Of a stretch of 8,803 nt of DNA, positions 7,107 through 8,803 are shown one piece after another. The notes under the pieces were generated by a model that did no database searches, was not told where the DNA came from, and saw nothing but the letters and a program-made list of their open reading frames with translations. The stretch covers positions 1 through 8,803 of the forward strand of contig JBFICP010000135.1 in NCBI GenBank assembly GCA_041581935.1. The letters run 5' to 3'. This stretch comes from JAABYT01 sp041581935. GTDB lineage: Bacteria; Pseudomonadota; Gammaproteobacteria; HK1. Every line of letters starts with the position of its first letter. The first letter of the stretch is position 1. Position numbers and translations under genes: made by a program.

Positions 7107-7742
7107 TCAGCCGACGCCGGTCACCTGCACGCGAATGGCGGTGGGCTCACCCGCGTTACAGGGATTGTTGACCTGTGGACAGTTTGAAAGGACCGCGAGC
7201 GCGTCCATTTCCGCGCGCAGCTCTACGAAATTCCCCGGCCTGGAAAGACTTTCGACGAATACCGATTCGGCCAGTCGCCCCTCGTCGAAAACCGGAACGT
7301 TGCAGAAGAAATTGATATTCGGAACGATGTCCCGGCGACCGAGACCGAACCTCGCGAGCGCATCGAGAAAATTCTCGCGGCATCCCGGGCAATCCGATAC
7401 GCCGTAGAGCATCTGGTTGCTCGGTGCGCTGCAGCAGCCGCCGATGGTGTCATGTGTGCCGCAGGTGTCTTCGACAACGGTGAATATCGGCCGCGCGGCA
7501 TCCGAGTAGAGAACGTGCCCGCTCGTAAGACGCAGGGTTCGTGCCGCCTTGAGCGTATTCGGCGCATGGTAGCGCTCCTCGGGTGCGTGCGCGTTGTAGC
7601 ACAGAAAGTCGACGCCCTGCCGGCCATGCACATCGATGATCCGAAGCCGCTGACCCGCTTCGATGATGCGCGCCCAAGGGTGCCCCGCGGGCACCGGCTC
7701 GTCGACGATCGTGCGCGCCGGCCGGTCGGTGGACTTCGCCAT
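7107..7742 (-). CDS. DUF1989 protein, urea/guanidine-carboxylase-associated UAAP2 type
   Basis: This 211-residue soluble protein belongs to the DUF1989 (urea carboxylase-associated) family and has UAAP2-like length. Visible signature segments are QGVDFLCYNA (42-51), HAPNTLKAARTLRL (59-72), SGHVLYSD (74-81), EDTCGTHDTIGGCC (91-104) and PNINFFCNVPV. The Cys and His residues in the CGTH segment (C94, H97) and the cysteines at 103, 104, 118 and 121 are probable metal-site or structural residues. The UAAP1/UAAP2 pair was reassigned as the two subunits of carboxyguanidine deiminase (CgdAB), acting after guanidine carboxylase. Here there is one subunit only, with no UAAP1, carboxylase or allophanate hydrolase in view, so a different amidine- or urea-like substrate is possible. 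The ATG at 7742 is chosen for the GGGAGA seven bases upstream; a start at 7826 would run across the divergent hslR start. The regulator gene follows after 164 bases (140 if its ATG is used). Confidence 0.85.
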   Translation of the reverse strand: MAKSTDRPARTIVDEPVPAGHPWARIIEAGQRLRIIDVHGRQGVDFLCYNAHAPEERYHAPNTLKAARTLRLTSGHVLYSDAARPIFTVVEDTCGTHDTIGGCCSAPSNQMLYGVSDCPGCRENFLDALARFGLGRRDIVPNINFFCNVPVFDEGRLAESVFVESLSRPGNFVELRAEMDALAVLSNCPQVNNPCNAGEPTAIRVQVTGVG

Positions 7743-7748
7743 GGTGTA

Positions 7749-7754
7749 TCTCCC
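7749..7754 (-). promoter_or_regulatory. Ribosome binding site GGGAGA for the DUF1989 protein
   Basis: On the minus strand GGGAGA lies just upstream of the ATG at 7742 with the GGAG core seven bases away. It fixes this start against an in-frame upstream ATG at 7826. Confidence 0.7.
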
Positions 7755-7757
7755 AGA

Positions 7758-7784
7758 TTGGACTCGGGCTCGAACGTTTATACT
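7758..7784 (+). promoter_or_regulatory. Candidate hslR promoter with a -10 shared back-to-back with the DUF1989 gene
   Basis: On the plus strand TTGGAC (7758-7763) and TATACT (7779-7784, 5/6) are separated by 15 bases, slightly short, giving a leader of about 35 bases to the hslR ATG. On the minus strand the same spot reads TATAAA (7782-7777, 5/6), well placed to drive the DUF1989 gene with a leader of about 28 bases, although its -35 (TGGCGG region) is poor. The two -10 elements overlap, which is the layout of a bidirectional promoter. Confidence 0.45.
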
Positions 7785-7825
7785 GCGCAAAATCTCGAGC
7801 CGCCAGCGGTGCACCGCGACGCCCA

Positions 7826-8248
7826 ATGACCCGAGTCGACGACCAGTCCGACAACCAAACCGACGCGCAGACCCAGCGTCTGGACAAGTGGCTGTGGGTA
7901 GCGCGGTTTTTCAAAACCCGCGGTCTCGCCGCCGCCGCCATCTCCGGCGGCAAAGTGCAGGTGGCGGGCGAACGGGTCAAGCCTTCGCGTCACGTCGCTC
8001 CGGGGACCCGGCTGGAGATTCGCCGCGGCCCGATTGAGTGGCAGGTGGTGGTACGCGCCGTTGCAAGGCACCGCCGGCCGGCTGCGGAAGCCGCGCTGCT
8101 CTACGAGGAAACCCCGCAGAGCGTCGCGCACCGCGAACGCGAGGCCGAACGACGCAGGCTCGAGGCGGGCGCGCGCCGTGAGCGCCTCGGCAGGCCATCG
8201 AAACGCGCGCGACGCGACGCCACGCGCCTCAAATCAGGCGGATTCTGA
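7826..8248 (+). CDS. hslR: Heat-shock protein 15, ribosome-associated S4-domain RNA-binding protein
   Basis: Hsp15 binds free 50S subunits that carry a nascent peptidyl-tRNA and helps recycle them after heat shock. The 140-residue protein has an S4 RNA-binding domain at about 18-75, opening with RLDKWLWVARFFKTR and containing SGGKVQVAGERVKPS. The diagnostic segment RRPAAEAALLYEETPQS follows (about 83-99), matching E. coli RRPASEAALLYEETAES, and then a basic C-terminal tail ending RPSKRARRDATRLKSGGF. Length is close to E. coli HslR (133), with a slightly longer polar N-terminus. No clear ribosome binding site precedes the ATG at 7826, and no other in-frame start lies before the S4 domain. It is divergent from the DUF1989 gene and appears to be a single-gene unit, followed by a hairpin at 8257-8277. 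Confidence 0.93.
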   Translation: MTRVDDQSDNQTDAQTQRLDKWLWVARFFKTRGLAAAAISGGKVQVAGERVKPSRHVAPGTRLEIRRGPIEWQVVVRAVARHRRPAAEAALLYEETPQSVAHREREAERRRLEAGARRERLGRPSKRARRDATRLKSGGF

Positions 8249-8256
8249 GCGTGTCG

Positions 8257-8277
8257 GATCGCCCGCTGGCGGCGATC
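8257..8277 (+). terminator. Hairpin downstream of hslR, possible weak terminator
   Basis: A perfect 7-base stem, GATCGCC paired with GGCGATC, encloses a 7-base loop starting eight bases after the hslR stop. No T-run follows, so it is not a standard intrinsic terminator. It may be a 3' end stabiliser or assist Rho-dependent termination. Confidence 0.3.
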
Positions 8278-8338
8278 TCCGATGTCCGCGGCGCTCCCTT
8301 GTGAAGCGAGCCCGCTCCAATTAACCATGCGACACGGC

Positions 8339-8367
8339 TTGACCGGTGCGCGCGACGCTGGCCTAAT
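8339..8367 (+). promoter_or_regulatory. Predicted sigma-70 promoter of the TetR-family gene
   Basis: TTGACC (8339-8344, 5/6) and CCTAAT (8362-8367, 4/6) are separated by the ideal 17 bases. The expected transcription start, near 8374, falls inside the palindrome at 8370-8383, so a bound repressor would block initiation. Confidence 0.5.
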
Positions 8368-8369
8368 AC

Positions 8370-8383
8370 CAAACGACCGTTTG
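8370..8383. promoter_or_regulatory. Palindromic operator, probably for the adjacent TetR-family regulator
   Basis: The sequence CAAACGACCGTTTG is a perfect 6-base inverted repeat (CAAACG / CGTTTG) around a 2-base centre. It resembles the CNAACGNNCGTTNG type of TetR-family operator that I recall for regulators of acyl-CoA catabolism. It covers the predicted transcription start and lies 15 bases before the TetR ATG, followed by a run of nine T. This is the usual arrangement of an autorepressor. Confidence 0.6.
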
Positions 8384-8398
8384 TTTTTTTTTGAAGCT

Positions 8399-8803
8399 AT
8401 GCCAGCCACCGCCTCCGCACGCGCACCCCGGCAGGACAATCGCCGCGAGCGGCTGCTCGACGCCGCCGCCGGCCTCATCTGCCGGCGCGGATACCACGCG
8501 ACCTCGATGCGCGACATCGCCCGCGCCACCGATATGCTGCCGGGTTCGATTTACTACCACTTCGAATCCAAAGAGGAGCTGCTGGTCGCCATCTACGCCG
8601 AGGGGGTGCGGCGTATCGCCGAGCGTGTCGACCGCGCCGTGGCCGGGGAGTCGCTACCGATGAAACGCCTCGAGGCGGCCTGCGTCGCGCATCTGGAAAT
8701 GCTGCTGACCGACAGCGACTACGCTCAGGTGGTGGTGCGGGTGCTGCCCGGAGACGTGCCCGCGGCGAACGCACGCTTGACGGCGTTGCGCGACGACTAC
8801 GAG
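8399..8803 (+). CDS. TetR/AcrR-family transcriptional regulator (C-terminus outside window)
   Basis: This is the first 135 residues of a TetR-family dimeric DNA-binding repressor; the right window edge cuts it. The N-terminal DNA-binding domain spans about 14-62: RRERLLDAAAGLICRRGYHA leads into a helix-turn-helix (34-55) with TSMRDIARATDM and the diagnostic GSIYYHFESKEELL. From about 65 on begins the helical ligand-binding and dimerisation domain, whose specificity cannot be read. About 60-80 residues are probably missing. The ATG at 8399-8401 has only a weak, closely spaced GAAG upstream, but nothing better fits the domain start. The operator-like palindrome 15 bases upstream implies autoregulation. 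Its other targets presumably lie to the right of the window; the acyl-CoA-type operator hints at, but does not prove, a fatty-acid or aromatic acyl-CoA pathway. Confidence 0.95.
   Translation, partial: MPATASARAPRQDNRRERLLDAAAGLICRRGYHATSMRDIARATDMLPGSIYYHFESKEELLVAIYAEGVRRIAERVDRAVAGESLPMKRLEAACVAHLEMLLTDSDYAQVVVRVLPGDVPAANARLTALRDDYE

Noticed and set aside
7743..7825. Guanidine riboswitch (ykkC, mini-ykkC or ykkC-III) upstream of the DUF1989 gene
   Set aside because: The gap is only 83 bases and shows neither the paired ACGR-loop hairpins of the class II element nor conserved ykkC blocks.
7743..7826. Extension of the DUF1989 gene to an ATG at 7826
   Set aside because: The added 28 residues do not look like the family, would cover the divergent promoter region and hslR start, and the ATG at 7742 has a good ribosome binding site.
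8249..8338. Short GTG-initiated frame just after hslR
   Set aside because: It gives only 17 codons, has no ribosome binding site, and overlaps the hairpin at 8257-8277.
8370..8392. Intrinsic terminator: palindrome followed by nine T, downstream of hslR
   Set aside because: The stem would be only 5-6 bases and AT-rich with a 2-4 base loop, and it lies six bases before the TetR ATG, downstream of a good promoter. An operator explains it better.

Overview
The window is a high-GC chromosomal stretch, tightly packed with genes. It reads like a gamma- or betaproteobacterium: it has a fused three-activity siroheme synthase (CysG) and an Hsp15 heat-shock RNA-binding protein that aligns by eye with the E. 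coli protein nearly end to end. I cannot place it more finely, and I see no sign of phage, insertion sequences, CRISPR arrays, tRNA or rRNA.

Layout, left to right. (a) 1-601, minus: the N-terminal 200 residues of a YdfG-like short-chain dehydrogenase, cut by the window edge. (b) 602-722: a divergent intergenic region. (c) 723-2162, plus: cysG, converging with only 9 bases to spare on (d) 2172-2402, minus: an unrecognised 76-residue protein with a coiled-coil C-terminus. (e) 2520-3707, minus: an MFS transporter whose start codon overlaps the stop of (f) 3700-6942 (or 6966), minus: a very large regulator with a MalT-like STAND ATPase, a helical/TPR middle and a C-terminal winged helix plus BTAD. 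(g) 7107-7742, minus: a DUF1989 protein of the urea/guanidine-carboxylase-associated UAAP2 type. (h) 7743-7825: a short divergent promoter region with back-to-back -10 elements. (i) 7826-8248, plus: hslR (Hsp15). (j) 8399 to the window edge, plus: a TetR-family regulator with a clear palindromic operator placed over its own predicted transcription start.

The accessory part is 2172-7742: four same-strand genes in the order DUF1989 protein, STAND-BTAD regulator, MFS transporter, small coiled-coil protein. The regulator and transporter are almost certainly co-translated (8-base overlap, no ribosome binding site for the transporter). A reasonable but unproven reading is that the regulator senses a small molecule through its ATPase/TPR part and controls the transporter and perhaps the DUF1989 enzyme, which in its known relatives handles guanidine-derived nitrogen compounds. 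The flanking genes (siroheme, Hsp15, SDR, TetR) look like ordinary housekeeping or independent units.
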